NCBI GenBank assembly: GCA_934120635.1
Contig: CAKOUR010000008.1
Coordinates: 1-64,000 of the forward strand
Reading direction: 5' to 3'
Length of the DNA: 64,000 nt
Source: an uncultured Bacilli bacterium
Lineage (GTDB): Bacteria; Bacillota_I; Bacilli_A; RF39; UBA660
The position numbers were made by a program, and so were the translations under genes. How positions within the stretch are numbered: position 1 is the first letter of the stretch; the number at the start of each line of letters is the position of its first letter. Positions 25,414 to 35,808 of the stretch are shown one piece after another. The notes beneath the pieces were generated by a model. That model did not search any database, was not told the origin of the DNA, and saw only the letters and a list, made by a program, of their open reading frames with translations.

Positions 25414-28400
25414 ATAAATTCTTCTTCTAGAACTTCTGATGGTTCTTCATCGTAAAATTCTTTTTCTAAGGTATAACCAATATCCATATATTCTTTGGCA
25501 CCTGTTCCTGCTGGAATTAATTTACCAATAATAACATTTTCTTTTAATCCATGTAACTTATCTGTGCTTCCCTTTACAGCTGCTTCTGTTAAGATTCTCG
25601 TTGTTTCTTGGAAGGATGCTGATGATAAGAAGGAATCAGTTTGTAATGCGGCTTTAGTAATTCCAAGTAAGATTGGTTGACCAATGGCTGGTTTTTTACC
25701 TTGAATAATAACATCTCTGTTTCCTTTGGTAAAGTCTGATAGTGATACTACAGTACTAGGTACAAAGTTAGTATCTCCAGCATCCATTACACGGATTAGA
25801 GAAATCATTCTTTTAGCAATTAACTCAACGTGTTTATCATTAATATCAACACCTTGTGATCTATATACTTTCTGTACTTCTTTTAAGATATATTGTTGTA
25901 CAGTATTCGGATCAGTTACTGCTAATAATTCTTTTGGAGAGACACTTCCTTCTGTTAATTGGTCTCCTGCATTTACTTTGTCGCCTTTTTCAACTCTAAG
26001 TTTTGCACCATACATTGTTAAGTGTTCTCTTACTTCTTTATCGTTCTTAACGTAAATCTTGAATCTTCCGTTAACATCTTCAATTTTTTGGACAGTTCCA
26101 TCAATTTCAGAGATTGTTGCTTTTCCTTTTGGAATACGTGCTTCAAATAACTCTTCAACACGAGGAAGACCTTGTGTAATATCGGTTCCAGCAACTCCAC
26201 CTGTGTGGAATGTTCTCATGGTTAACTGTGTACCTGGTTCACCGATTGATTGTGCTCCCATGATACCTACAGCTTCTCCAATTTCTACTAGGTTACCAGT
26301 TGCTAAGTTTCTACCATAACATTTTTGACATACGCCATGTGGTGTACGACAAGTTAGAACAGTACGAATCTCAACGGCTTTAATACCCGCTTTGATAATT
26401 TTATCTGCAATTGCTTCTGTGATGTAAGTATCTTTTTCACAGATAACTTCTTTTGTTTCTGGATTAATTACTTTTTTGCTTGTAAATCTTCCTAAGATTC
26501 TATCATACAATGGTTCAATAATACCATCTTTATCATCCATGAATGCTTCTACTAATGAACCTTGTGTTGTTCCACAATCTTCTTCTCTTACAATCATATC
26601 TTGAGCAACATCTACTAGACGTCTAGTCATATATCCAGAGTCTGCTGTTTTTAATGCTGTATCGGCACTACCTTTACGAGCACCATGTGTTGATAAGAAG
26701 AATTCTGATACGGATAATCCATCATTAAATGATGATAGGATAGGAATTTCTACTGGGTCACCATTAGGTTTTGCCATGATACCACGCATACCTGCTAATT
26801 GAACGAAGTTAGAAATTGATCCACGGGCTTTAGAATTCATCATGATGAAGATTGGGTTATCTTCGTATTCTTTTGCACCTGCATATTCACTTAACTCTGT
26901 TTCAATATCTTTTTTTGCTTTATTCCATACTTCAATTACTAAATCTAATCTTTCTTTATCAGTAATTAATCCTCTTTGGAATTGTTTATTAATTTTCTTA
27001 ACTTCTTTATTACTTTCTTCTACGATTTTTGCTTTATTTTTACTTGTTACAATATCAGAATAAGCAATAGTAATTCCTGAATAAGTTGAGTATTTAAATC
27101 CTTGGTCTTTTAATTTATCTAGGAAAATTGAAGTTTCAGTTGTACGATAACGTTTAAACATTTGAGCGATAATTTTTTCTAAGGCTCCTTTATTGAAAGC
27201 TTTTGCTCTTTTCATGTTTTTAATTTCTTCTTTGATATCTTTACCATAATCAATGAAATATCTTGCTGGGGTTACCCCTTCGATATTTTCAGAAGTTGGT
27301 TCATTCAAATATGGGAATGAATCTGGTAAGATTTCATTGAAGATAATTTTTCCTGGAGTGGTTACTAAATATTTATTTTTATAAGTATCTAAGAATACTT
27401 TATGTTTAAATGAATTTACTGGAATAGCAATTCTTGTATGAAGATTAATCTCTCTTCTTTGATATGCCATTAGAGCTTCATTTGTATTTTTGAATATTCT
27501 ACCTTCACCTGGTTGTTCATCTTTTTCCATTGTAATATAGTAGTTACCTAAAATCATATCCTGTGAAGGTGTTACGATTGGAGAACCATCTTTTGGACTT
27601 AAGATGTTATTAGCTCCTAGCATTAAGATTCTTGCTTCTGCTTTTGCTTCTTCAGATAACGGTACATGAACAGCCATCTGGTCTCCATCGAAATCAGCAT
27701 TAAATCCAGTTGTTACTAATGGGTGCAATCGAATTGCTTTACCTGAAATTAGTTTTGGTTCGAATGCTTGAATACCAAGTCTATGTAGCGTTGGTGCACG
27801 GTTTAACATTACTGGATGTTCTTTAATTACTTCTTCTACAACATCCCAAACTTTTTCATCTTTATTTTCAATCATTTTCTTAGCTGCTTTGATGTTGTTG
27901 GCTAATTCTTTATTCACAAGTCCATTAATAACATGTGGTTTGAATAATTCTAGAGCCATATCTTTAGGAATACCACATTGATACATCTTTAAGTCTGGTC
28001 CTACAACGATTACGGAACGTCCAGAATAGTCAACACGTTTTCCTAATAAGTTTTGACGGAAACGTCCTTGTTTTCCTTTTAACATGCTAGATAATGATTT
28101 TAAAGCTCTGTTTCCAGCACCTGTTACGCTTCTACCACGACGTCCATTATCAAATAAGGCATCTACTGCTTCTTGTAACATACGTTTTTCATTTTGAATA
28201 ATGATAGAAGGAGCGCCTAATTCAATTAATTTCTTTAAACGGTTATTTCGATTAATTACACGACGATATAAATCATTCAAATCAGAAGTAGCAAATCTTC
28301 CACCATCTAATTGAATCATTGGACGAAGTTCTGGTGGAATAACTGGAAGTGCTTCTAGAATCATCCATTCTGGTTTATTTCCTGATGTTGCAAAAGCATT

Positions 28401-29039
28401 TAAGACATCTAGTCTTTTTACAAGACGAATTCTTCTTTGTCCTGTTGCATTTTCTAATTCTTTTTGTAGTTCTTCTAATTCTTTATTGATATCTACTTCA
28501 CTTAATAGTTGTTTAATTGCTGCTGCTCCCATTCCTACTTTGAAAGTATTTCCATACTTTTCATAGTAAACACGATATTCTTTATCGGATAGGGTTTGTT
28601 TCTTTACTAAAGTTGTTGCTCCAGGATCTAAAACAACATAAGATACGAAATAAATAACTTCTTCCAAATCTCTTGGAGACATATCAAGAGTAAGTCCAAT
28701 GTAAGAAGGGATACCTTTTACATACCAAATATGACTTACCGGTGTTGCTAATTCGATGTGTCCCATTCTTTCACGTCTTACTTTTGATTTTGTTACTTCT
28801 ACACCACATCTATCACAGATGATTCCTTTATATCTTAATCTCTTGTACTTTCCACAATTACATTCATAGTCCCTTGTTGGTCCAAATATTTTTTCGCAGA
28901 ATAGTCCATCTCTTTCTGGTTTTAATGTTCTATAATTGATCGTTTCTGGTTTTTTTACTTCTCCATAAGACCAATCACGGATGGTTTCAGGAGAGGCTAT
29001 TCCAATTTTTAAAGCTTTAAAATTATTTGCTTCTACCAT
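25407..29039 (-). CDS. rpoC: RNA polymerase beta-prime subunit
   Basis: The 1210-residue subunit carries the N-terminal zinc site (CNCGKYKRLRYKGIICDRCG), the catalytic Mg loop NADFDGDQMAVHVPL, the bridge-helix region (STHGARKGSADTALKTADSGY) and the second zinc site CRTPHGVCQKCYG. Length fits the Firmicute form without large insertions. Its ATG overlaps the rpoB stop by one base (TAATG), so the genes are coupled. A terminator stem overlaps its stop. Confidence 0.98.
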   Translation of the reverse strand: MVEANNFKALKIGIASPETIRDWSYGEVKKPETINYRTLKPERDGLFCEKIFGPTRDYECNCGKYKRLRYKGIICDRCGVEVTKSKVRRERMGHIELATPVSHIWYVKGIPSYIGLTLDMSPRDLEEVIYFVSYVVLDPGATTLVKKQTLSDKEYRVYYEKYGNTFKVGMGAAAIKQLLSEVDINKELEELQKELENATGQRRIRLVKRLDVLNAFATSGNKPEWMILEALPVIPPELRPMIQLDGGRFATSDLNDLYRRVINRNNRLKKLIELGAPSIIIQNEKRMLQEAVDALFDNGRRGRSVTGAGNRALKSLSSMLKGKQGRFRQNLLGKRVDYSGRSVIVVGPDLKMYQCGIPKDMALELFKPHVINGLVNKELANNIKAAKKMIENKDEKVWDVVEEVIKEHPVMLNRAPTLHRLGIQAFEPKLISGKAIRLHPLVTTGFNADFDGDQMAVHVPLSEEAKAEARILMLGANNILSPKDGSPIVTPSQDMILGNYYITMEKDEQPGEGRIFKNTNEALMAYQRREINLHTRIAIPVNSFKHKVFLDTYKNKYLVTTPGKIIFNEILPDSFPYLNEPTSENIEGVTPARYFIDYGKDIKEEIKNMKRAKAFNKGALEKIIAQMFKRYRTTETSIFLDKLKDQGFKYSTYSGITIAYSDIVTSKNKAKIVEESNKEVKKINKQFQRGLITDKERLDLVIEVWNKAKKDIETELSEYAGAKEYEDNPIFIMMNSKARGSISNFVQLAGMRGIMAKPNGDPVEIPILSSFNDGLSVSEFFLSTHGARKGSADTALKTADSGYMTRRLVDVAQDMIVREEDCGTTQGSLVEAFMDDKDGIIEPLYDRILGRFTSKKVINPETKEVICEKDTYITEAIADKIIKAGIKAVEIRTVLTCRTPHGVCQKCYGRNLATGNLVEIGEAVGIMGAQSIGEPGTQLTMRTFHTGGVAGTDITQGLPRVEELFEARIPKGKATISEIDGTVQKIEDVNGRFKIYVKNDKEVREHLTMYGAKLRVEKGDKVNAGDQLTEGSVSPKELLAVTDPNTVQQYILKEVQKVYRSQGVDINDKHVELIAKRMISLIRVMDAGDTNFVPSTVVSLSDFTKGNRDVIIQGKKPAIGQPILLGITKAALQTDSFLSSASFQETTRILTEAAVKGSTDKLHGLKENVIIGKLIPAGTGAKEYMDIGYTLEKEFYDEEPSEVLEEEFME

Positions 29040-32000
29040 TAGAACTCACCTCCTATTTTTTCATCTAAATTATTTTCGAAATCTTCATCAAAGTCTGTTT
29101 CAACTTCTTCTAATTCTTCGTAATCTTCATCCTCATTATTCTCTTCTTCATCAAAACTTTCCTCTTCATCTTCTACATCTTCGAACTCATCTTCTAGAGA
29201 ATCTTCTGATTCAAGTTCATTTTCTATTGAAGAGGTATTTTTATTATCCTTTACTTCTTCAATAGAAGGTGTATCATCCTCTTCTTCATCATCGGTCATT
29301 TCTAATTCCTTAAATCCTACAACTTCATCGTTGTTATCAATAACAGAAATATTTAATCCTAATGCTTGGAATTCTTTAATTAGTACTCTAAAAGCTTCTG
29401 GAATTCCTGGATTTGGTAGTGGTGTTCCTTTTACGATAGATTCATACACTTTGACACGACCAACCACATCATCTGATTTATAAGTTAAGATTTCTTGTAA
29501 TACATGAGATGCTCCGTATGCTTCTAGAGCCCAGATTTCCATTTCTCCAAAACGTTGTCCACCAAATTGAGCTTTACCACCTAGTGGTTGTTGTGTTACT
29601 AATGAGTAAGGTCCTGTTGATCTTGCGTGTAATTTATCATCAACCATGTGATGTAGTTTTACGAAATACATGACACCTACACTGATTCTATGATCAAATG
29701 GTTCTCCTGTTCTACCATCATATAAAACAGTCTTTCCATCTTCATCCATGCCTGCTTCTTTCATCATGGCTTTTACGTCTTCTGTACTAGCACCATCTAA
29801 TACTGGTGTTGCTACATGAACACCTAATTTTTTACAAGCCATTCCCATATGTAGTTCAAGAATTTGTCCAATATTCATACGAGATGGAACACCTTGTGGG
29901 TTTAACATGATATCAATTGGTGTACCGTCTGGTAAGTAAGGCATATCTTCTGATGGTAAGATTAAGGAGATAACACCTTTGTTACCATGTCGTCCAGACA
30001 TTTTGTCTCCAACTTGGATTTTACGTTTTTGAATAATATATACTCTAACTACTTTACTTACACCACTTGGTAAGTCTTCATTATCTTCTTTTGTATAAAC
30101 TTTAACATCATGAACAATTCCTTCTCCACCGTGTGGAACAGTAAGAGATGAATTTCTTACTTCTCTAGTTTTTTCACCAAAGATAGCGTGCAATAGTTTT
30201 TCTTCACTTGTTAAATCAGCCATTCCTTTAGGGGTTACTTTACCAACTAGAATGTCTCCTTCTTTTACTTCTGTACCAATTTTAATGATACCATTTTCAT
30301 CAAGATTTTTTCTAGCATCTTCACTTACGTTTGGAATATCTCTAGTAATTTCTTCAGGCCCTAATTTTGTATCACGACATTGAGTTTCATAGTCTTCAAT
30401 GTGTAATGAAGTATAAACATCTTCTTTGACTAATCTTTCGTTCATGATAACAGCATCTTCAAAGTTATATCCATTGAAAGTCATGAATGCGATTGTCATA
30501 TTTTTACCTAAGGCAAGTTCACCTTTATCTGTGCTTGGTCCATCTGCAATGATTTGACCACGTCTGATTTTATCGCCTTTTCTTACGATAGGACGATGAT
30601 TGGCTGTTTCACCTTGGTTAGAACGTTCAAATGTAGATAATTCATAAGTGTCTGTTCCTTTGGCATTTTTTACAATAATTTTTTTCGCATCAACATAATC
30701 TACAATACCTTCAGCTTTAGAAACAACTACAGCACCACTATCACGAGCTGCTACATATTCAACACCAGTTCCAACATATGGAGCTTCTGTTGTTAATAAT
30801 GGTAATGCTTGACGCTGCATGTTTGCTCCCATAAGAGCACGTGTTGCATCATCATGTTCTAGGAATGGGATTAAACTTGTTGTAACAGATACAACTTGTT
30901 GTGGTGATACATCAATATAATCTACTTGTTCAGCTGGAATAATTACATTCTCTCCATTAAATCTACCAGCAACGGTTGCATCAGTAATTTCCATATCATC
31001 GTTTACATTTACAGTTGCTTGAGAAATATAAAAATCTTGTTCCTCATTTGCTGTTAAGTATTCTACTTTATCAGTTAATTTTTTGTTTTCTACTTTACGA
31101 TATGGTGTTTGAATAAATCCATATTTATCAATTTTGGCATAACTTGCTAATGAAGTAATCAAACCAATGTTTTGTCCTTCTGGAGACTCAATTGGACAAA
31201 TTCTACCATAGTGAGATGGGTTAACATCACGAACTTCCATACCAGCGCGATCTCTTGATAATCCACCTGGTCCTAATGCTGATAATCTTCTCTTATGTGT
31301 TAATTCAGCGATTGGATTAACCTGATCCATAAATTGTGATAATTGGCTGGAACCAAAAAATTCTTTGATTACTGCAGTAACTGGTCTGATATTAATTAAT
31401 GTTTTAGGGGTTACTGTTTCAATATCTTGAGTAGTCATTCTTTCTCTTACTACTCTTTCCATTCTAGATAATCCAATCTTTAATTGGTTTTGCAATAATT
31501 CTCCTACTTGTCTTACACGTCTATTTCCTAAATGGTCAATTTCATCATCATGTCCTACACCATCTAATAAATTTAAGTAGTAAGAAATTGATGCATATAC
31601 ATCTGAAATAGTTAAAGTTCTTGTATCAAGTGTTTGATCATTACCCATCAATTTTACTTTTTTATCTGGGAATTTTTCAGGATGAACATATAATACTTGA
31701 ACAATATTGTGATTATCTAATTCTTCGTTTACTTTAACTTCTTCTCTACCATAGCCATTTTTTAAAATTTCTTGTAATTTAGAATAAACTTCTTTTGTGA
31801 TTTTTGTTCCTTCGGTAAATATTGTTTCTCCATCTACAATAATATCTTGAGCTAAAGTATTATTAAGTAATCTATCTGTAATATTTAATCTTTTATTAAA
31901 TTTATAACGTCCAACCTTTGCTAAGTCGTAACGAAAATTATCAAAAAATCTTGTAATTAATTGGTTCTTTGATGAATCTAGTGTTGTTGGCTCCCCAGGT

Positions 32001-32722
32001 CTTAATTTTTCATAAATCTCGATTAAGGCTTCATCTGTATTTTTAGTTGTATCTTTTTCAATTGTATTTTTTAAATAAGTATTATTATCAAATACGGATA
32101 AAATTTCTTCATCACTAGAAAGTCCAAATGCTCTTAAAAGTGTTGTTACTGGTACCTTTCTAGTTCTATCAATTCTAACATAGATGACATCTTTAGCATC
32201 TGTCTCATATTCTAGCCAAGTTCCTCTTGTTGGAATAACTTTTGCTGCATATACAGGCTTTCCGTTTTTGTCTATTTCTTTTGAATAATACACGCTAGGT
32301 GATCTTACTAATTGAGATACGATTACTCTTTCAGCTCCATTGATAATGAATGTTCCACTATCAGTCATCAAAGGCATATCACCTAAGAATATTTCTTGTT
32401 CTTTTACCTCTCCTGTTTCGTTATTAAATAATCTAGTTTGTACTTTTAAAGGAGATGCATAAGTGATTTGTCTGTTTTTGCATTCTTTTAAAGAATATCT
32501 TGGAGTATCAAATTCATATTCTCCAAATTCTAATGATAAACTTCCTGAAAAACTTTCGATTGGAAATAAATCTTCAAAAACTTCCTTTATTCCTTCTTTT
32601 GTAAACCATTGATATGATTCTTTTTGAATTTGTAGTAAATTATCAAGTTCTAATGAATTTTTGATCATAGAGAAATTTCTTCTTTGTCTATAATCACCGC
32701 TTTGCTTTAATTTATAAGCCAT
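29039..32722 (-). CDS. rpoB: RNA polymerase beta subunit with acidic C-terminal tail
   Basis: The 1227-residue core subunit shows the rifampicin region (GSSQLSQFMDQVNPIAELTHKRRLSALGPGGLSRDRAG), the lobe and flap domains, and the C-terminal GGKAQFGGQRFGEMEIWALEAYGA block. After GFKELEMTDDEEE it ends in about 110 residues that are overwhelmingly Glu/Asp with some Asn and Ser. B. subtilis RpoB has a shorter, less acidic tail, so the length here is striking. The rifampicin cluster appears wild type. A promoter with TTGACT and TAACAT lies upstream. Confidence 0.98.
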   Translation of the reverse strand: MAYKLKQSGDYRQRRNFSMIKNSLELDNLLQIQKESYQWFTKEGIKEVFEDLFPIESFSGSLSLEFGEYEFDTPRYSLKECKNRQITYASPLKVQTRLFNNETGEVKEQEIFLGDMPLMTDSGTFIINGAERVIVSQLVRSPSVYYSKEIDKNGKPVYAAKVIPTRGTWLEYETDAKDVIYVRIDRTRKVPVTTLLRAFGLSSDEEILSVFDNNTYLKNTIEKDTTKNTDEALIEIYEKLRPGEPTTLDSSKNQLITRFFDNFRYDLAKVGRYKFNKRLNITDRLLNNTLAQDIIVDGETIFTEGTKITKEVYSKLQEILKNGYGREEVKVNEELDNHNIVQVLYVHPEKFPDKKVKLMGNDQTLDTRTLTISDVYASISYYLNLLDGVGHDDEIDHLGNRRVRQVGELLQNQLKIGLSRMERVVRERMTTQDIETVTPKTLINIRPVTAVIKEFFGSSQLSQFMDQVNPIAELTHKRRLSALGPGGLSRDRAGMEVRDVNPSHYGRICPIESPEGQNIGLITSLASYAKIDKYGFIQTPYRKVENKKLTDKVEYLTANEEQDFYISQATVNVNDDMEITDATVAGRFNGENVIIPAEQVDYIDVSPQQVVSVTTSLIPFLEHDDATRALMGANMQRQALPLLTTEAPYVGTGVEYVAARDSGAVVVSKAEGIVDYVDAKKIIVKNAKGTDTYELSTFERSNQGETANHRPIVRKGDKIRRGQIIADGPSTDKGELALGKNMTIAFMTFNGYNFEDAVIMNERLVKEDVYTSLHIEDYETQCRDTKLGPEEITRDIPNVSEDARKNLDENGIIKIGTEVKEGDILVGKVTPKGMADLTSEEKLLHAIFGEKTREVRNSSLTVPHGGEGIVHDVKVYTKEDNEDLPSGVSKVVRVYIIQKRKIQVGDKMSGRHGNKGVISLILPSEDMPYLPDGTPIDIMLNPQGVPSRMNIGQILELHMGMACKKLGVHVATPVLDGASTEDVKAMMKEAGMDEDGKTVLYDGRTGEPFDHRISVGVMYFVKLHHMVDDKLHARSTGPYSLVTQQPLGGKAQFGGQRFGEMEIWALEAYGASHVLQEILTYKSDDVVGRVKVYESIVKGTPLPNPGIPEAFRVLIKEFQALGLNISVIDNNDEVVGFKELEMTDDEEEDDTPSIEEVKDNKNTSSIENELESEDSLEDEFEDVEDEEESFDEEENNEDEDYEELEEVETDFDEDFENNLDEKIGGEF

Positions 32723-32791
32723 TATTTTTTCACCCCTATGCCTTTATTTTTCGCTCTTCCACGTCAAAAAAAGATGCGTTTCCAATATATA

Positions 32792-32820
32792 ATGTTAGCA
32801 TCTCTCTTGATAAAAGTCAA
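32792..32820 (-). promoter_or_regulatory. rpoBC promoter
   Basis: Minus strand TTGACT (32815-32820) and TAACAT (32792-32797) with a 17-bp spacer lie about 70 bp upstream of the rpoB ATG. Confidence 0.65.
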
Positions 32821-32869
32821 TGGAAAAGTTTGTTTTTTCTAAACTTTTCCACTGTTCTGTTGAAATCTT

Positions 32870-33142
32870 TTATTCTTCGTTTTCCTCTATTCCCTCTCGT
32901 AGTAAATTTAAGAATTTTTTTGCTAATTTTTTATTTAATTCTTCATCTATTTCTTCAATTACAGTTTTGGTATCTTCTTCTTTTAACTCTACTATTTTTA
33001 ATTCTTCCATATCTGGTTCTTCTTCTTCATCTACTGGTGCTAATAAGATGTATTGTTTGTTTTCTTCTAATAACATTTTTAAAACTGTATATTCTGTATT
33101 ATCTTCTAAGGTAATAATATCATATAATTCTATCTTTTTCAT
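32870..33142 (-). CDS. DUF1292-type small acidic protein
   Basis: The 90-residue protein begins ELYDIITLEDNTEYTVLKMLLEENKQYILLAPVDEEEEP, the DUF1292 (YrzB-like) beta-rich core, and continues with a charged helical C-terminus. The family function is unknown; it is widespread in Firmicutes, often next to translation or division genes. Its start overlaps the stop of the 846-aa gene by 4 bp, so they are coupled. Confidence 0.8.
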   Translation of the reverse strand: MKKIELYDIITLEDNTEYTVLKMLLEENKQYILLAPVDEEEEPDMEELKIVELKEEDTKTVIEEIDEELNKKLAKKFLNLLREGIEENEE

Positions 33143-35679
33143 TTAGATAATCCTTTCACATTTTCTAAGTTAATATCATTAATGTTATACCAACCTTCTT
33201 CAATGGCATCTAATTGTTCTCTTGTGATTTGCATATTATTTCCACAACTTGCAAGATATTTATCTTTGTTTGCTGTTAATACTGTTACAACTTCTCCACC
33301 ATTATTTATCATTTGTTGAATATCTTGATTAGCATTTTCGTTATAAGCATATTTTCTAACAATACCTTGACCGTTAGCTATTCCTACTCCTAATACAATT
33401 CTTTTCGTGTCGTTATTAAATGTTGGAGTAAAAGCATTTTCCTGAAAATATGCATCAAAAACATTTCTATGTATATTTCCGTTAACAGTTACTTCGCTGC
33501 CAATTCGAATTGAATTTTTATCATAATTGTTATATTCATCTGTTTCATATGAAACATATTGATCAACATCATCATCAAGATATGTTAGATTAGATGAATC
33601 ATTTTCTATGTATGAATTTGTATCATCATATTCATATGGATTAGCATTATTATCAAGTAAGAATCCATCATCACTATCGTTTGAATAATCATTTTCTTCA
33701 TTAACCGGATCTATTATCGGTTGCATATTTACAAAATCCGTATTAGAATCTTCAGCATTTGTTAGAGATTGAATTTCCTCATCTGTTAGTAATTCTGGAT
33801 GATATATTTCATCACCATTACTATATGTTGTTTGAATATCAGATGAATTATCTAACTCATCAGTATTATTTTCTATTGCTGTATTCATTTTTGGTGTAGT
33901 TATTTTTTTTGCAATTGCTGTTCCTCCTGCGCATATCAAAACTAGAGTCACTGCAACGGAAGATATTTTTGCTATTAATCTCTTAAAAATATTCTTCTTT
34001 GGTTTTCTTACTGATTTTACCTCTTTTGATTTCTTACTTTCTTTTTTTGTTTTATTTTCTCTAGTTTGTTTTTCTGAAGATTCTAAATTGCTTGTTGTAG
34101 ATTGATTTTCTGATTTTTTTCTCAAACTTTGATCTTCTTCTGTTTGGATTTTTGGTTCCTGTTTTTCGATTGATTCTTGACCTGAGGTATCAGGATTTAA
34201 TATTTTTTTTAGATTTTCTTTATGTGTTTCTTGTGGTTGCTTTGTTGGCGCTCTTAATATGCTTTTTAAATTCTCTTTATGCATTTTATCTTTTTCTTCT
34301 TGTTGATGATTTTCTGCATTTTGTAAATTTTTTTGAAAAATTGTTCTAAATTGATTTACTAAATCATCATCGTTAGTAGTTTGTGTTGTATTAGCTAAAT
34401 TGTCATTATTTTTTCCTAAGTTAGCAATTGTTTTATTTAAGGCATCATTTAATTCATCATTAAAACTAGTAATTGGTTTCATAACTGATTCTGAAGGTTC
34501 AACCTCTGGCTCTACTTCTTCTGGGATATTATTTTTCTCAAAATTATCTTGCAAAGGAAGTGAAGCTCCTCTAGATACTAGTATGTTTGCTATCGCTTCT
34601 GTTTCATTAGCGACATCAGAAAAATCTTCTGGTAGTTTTTGTTCTTCTATATCTTTATATTTTTCTAGTATTTCTACTAGTTCACTATATCTAGATTTTA
34701 ATTCTTCTGTCGATAAATTATTTAAATTTTCAAAATTTATCGTTTTATTTTGAGGAGATACATTATTTTCTAAATTATTTGAAGGACTATTATTAACTTT
34801 TTTTGTAGCATTACCATTAGGTTTAACTACTTTAGATTGTAAATTCTGATTGATTAAATTATTAATAATATTTTTAGGAACTAATTTCTTATTTTTATCA
34901 ATTTCATTTTGAAGAAGAATTTTATCTCTTTCTATTTCATTTTTTTCTTGTTCATCCCTAGCAATAGTAGTATTGATTTCTTGAAGTTTTTCTAAATCAT
35001 TTAAAATGATTTCATAGCAATTTACAATTTGTGTGTTTCTTAATAACTTTCCTTTTTCTCTTCTGATATATTTTTTTATCTTCTGAAAATCTTCAAGATA
35101 TTCTTTTTTAGTAATTATATCCTTTAATTCATCTAACTTTTTAAGTTCTTCTTCTAAATGCTTTAATTCATTTTTATTTATTAATATTTCATTTTTATAA
35201 TCTTCTATTGTTTTAGATGATTTTCCTGTTAAATTAAGTTCATCTTGCAAATCTTGTTCAAGAATTTCTTCTTTAATGTCAATAGTATTTCTAGAAATTG
35301 CTTCTTGTAATTCTGATGGTAAAACATTTATATTTTGTTCTAAAAGAACTTCTAATTTTTTTCTATCACTTTCTAGTTCACTTTTTTCTTGTGGACTGCT
35401 AATTTTGATTTTTTCTAGATTTTCTATACTCTTTTTATATATTTTTACCATATCATAGGCTTTTATGATACTCTCTAATCTTGCTTTTTCTTTTTGAAGA
35501 TTATCCTTATAGTTTATTGCTTGATTTTCTTCACTTTGACATTTAGAATCATACTCATATTTACTTATTTTACCTTTTTCTATTTTTAATTCATTTAATG
35601 TATGGTTGATACTCTTTAAAATTTCTTCAATCTCTTGTAGTCTTTCTTGATATTTATTTAATATATTTTTTTCTTCCAT
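33139..35679 (-). CDS. Membrane-anchored coiled-coil protein, 846 aa
   Basis: This protein is not recognised by family. Residues 1-300 are almost continuous coiled coil (Glu/Lys/Leu/Ile rich). Residues 300-565 are low-complexity and rich in Asn, Glu and Lys, with a repeated KMHKENLK/TKQPQETHKENLKKIL-type segment. A single membrane helix lies at about 570-595 (VAVTLVLICAGGTAIA). Residues 600-846 form an acidic Asp/Asn/Tyr-rich linker and a folded C-terminal end. This suggests an inside-out topology with a cytosolic coil and an exported domain. Tight coupling to the DUF1292 gene is conserved at least here. It has its own promoter. Confidence 0.65.
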   Translation of the reverse strand: MEEKNILNKYQERLQEIEEILKSINHTLNELKIEKGKISKYEYDSKCQSEENQAINYKDNLQKEKARLESIIKAYDMVKIYKKSIENLEKIKISSPQEKSELESDRKKLEVLLEQNINVLPSELQEAISRNTIDIKEEILEQDLQDELNLTGKSSKTIEDYKNEILINKNELKHLEEELKKLDELKDIITKKEYLEDFQKIKKYIRREKGKLLRNTQIVNCYEIILNDLEKLQEINTTIARDEQEKNEIERDKILLQNEIDKNKKLVPKNIINNLINQNLQSKVVKPNGNATKKVNNSPSNNLENNVSPQNKTINFENLNNLSTEELKSRYSELVEILEKYKDIEEQKLPEDFSDVANETEAIANILVSRGASLPLQDNFEKNNIPEEVEPEVEPSESVMKPITSFNDELNDALNKTIANLGKNNDNLANTTQTTNDDDLVNQFRTIFQKNLQNAENHQQEEKDKMHKENLKSILRAPTKQPQETHKENLKKILNPDTSGQESIEKQEPKIQTEEDQSLRKKSENQSTTSNLESSEKQTRENKTKKESKKSKEVKSVRKPKKNIFKRLIAKISSVAVTLVLICAGGTAIAKKITTPKMNTAIENNTDELDNSSDIQTTYSNGDEIYHPELLTDEEIQSLTNAEDSNTDFVNMQPIIDPVNEENDYSNDSDDGFLLDNNANPYEYDDTNSYIENDSSNLTYLDDDVDQYVSYETDEYNNYDKNSIRIGSEVTVNGNIHRNVFDAYFQENAFTPTFNNDTKRIVLGVGIANGQGIVRKYAYNENANQDIQQMINNGGEVVTVLTANKDKYLASCGNNMQITREQLDAIEEGWYNINDINLENVKGLSK

Positions 35680-35700
35680 ACTGTTTCACCTCTTGATAAA

Positions 35701-35729
35701 ATTTTAACATAAAGTTTAATTTTATTCAA
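35701..35729 (-). promoter_or_regulatory. Promoter of the 846-aa membrane protein
   Basis: TTGAAT (35724-35729) and TAAAAT (35701-35706) are separated by 17 bp on the minus strand, just upstream of an AGAGGTG ribosome site. Confidence 0.65.
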
Positions 35730-35768
35730 TTATTCTCTTTATGATTTACATTAAGTTTTTTGTTTTGT

Positions 35769-35798
35769 CAAAAAAAAGAATCGAGTTATCGATTCTTT
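35769..35798 (-). terminator. rplL terminator
   Basis: Minus-strand stem AAGAATCGA/TCGATTCTT followed by a run of eight T, directly after rplL. Confidence 0.9.
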
Positions 35799-35808
35799 AT
35801 CATAAATA

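Noticed and set aside
28981..29265. Plus-strand open frame over the rpoB/rpoC junction
   Set aside because: It lies opposite the acidic tail of rpoB; the Leu/His-rich product is a shadow of the repeated GAA/GAT codons on the other strand.
32820..33146. Plus-strand Phe/Ser-rich frame opposite the DUF1292 gene
   Set aside because: It has no ribosome site and mirrors the Glu/Asp-rich codons of the real gene.
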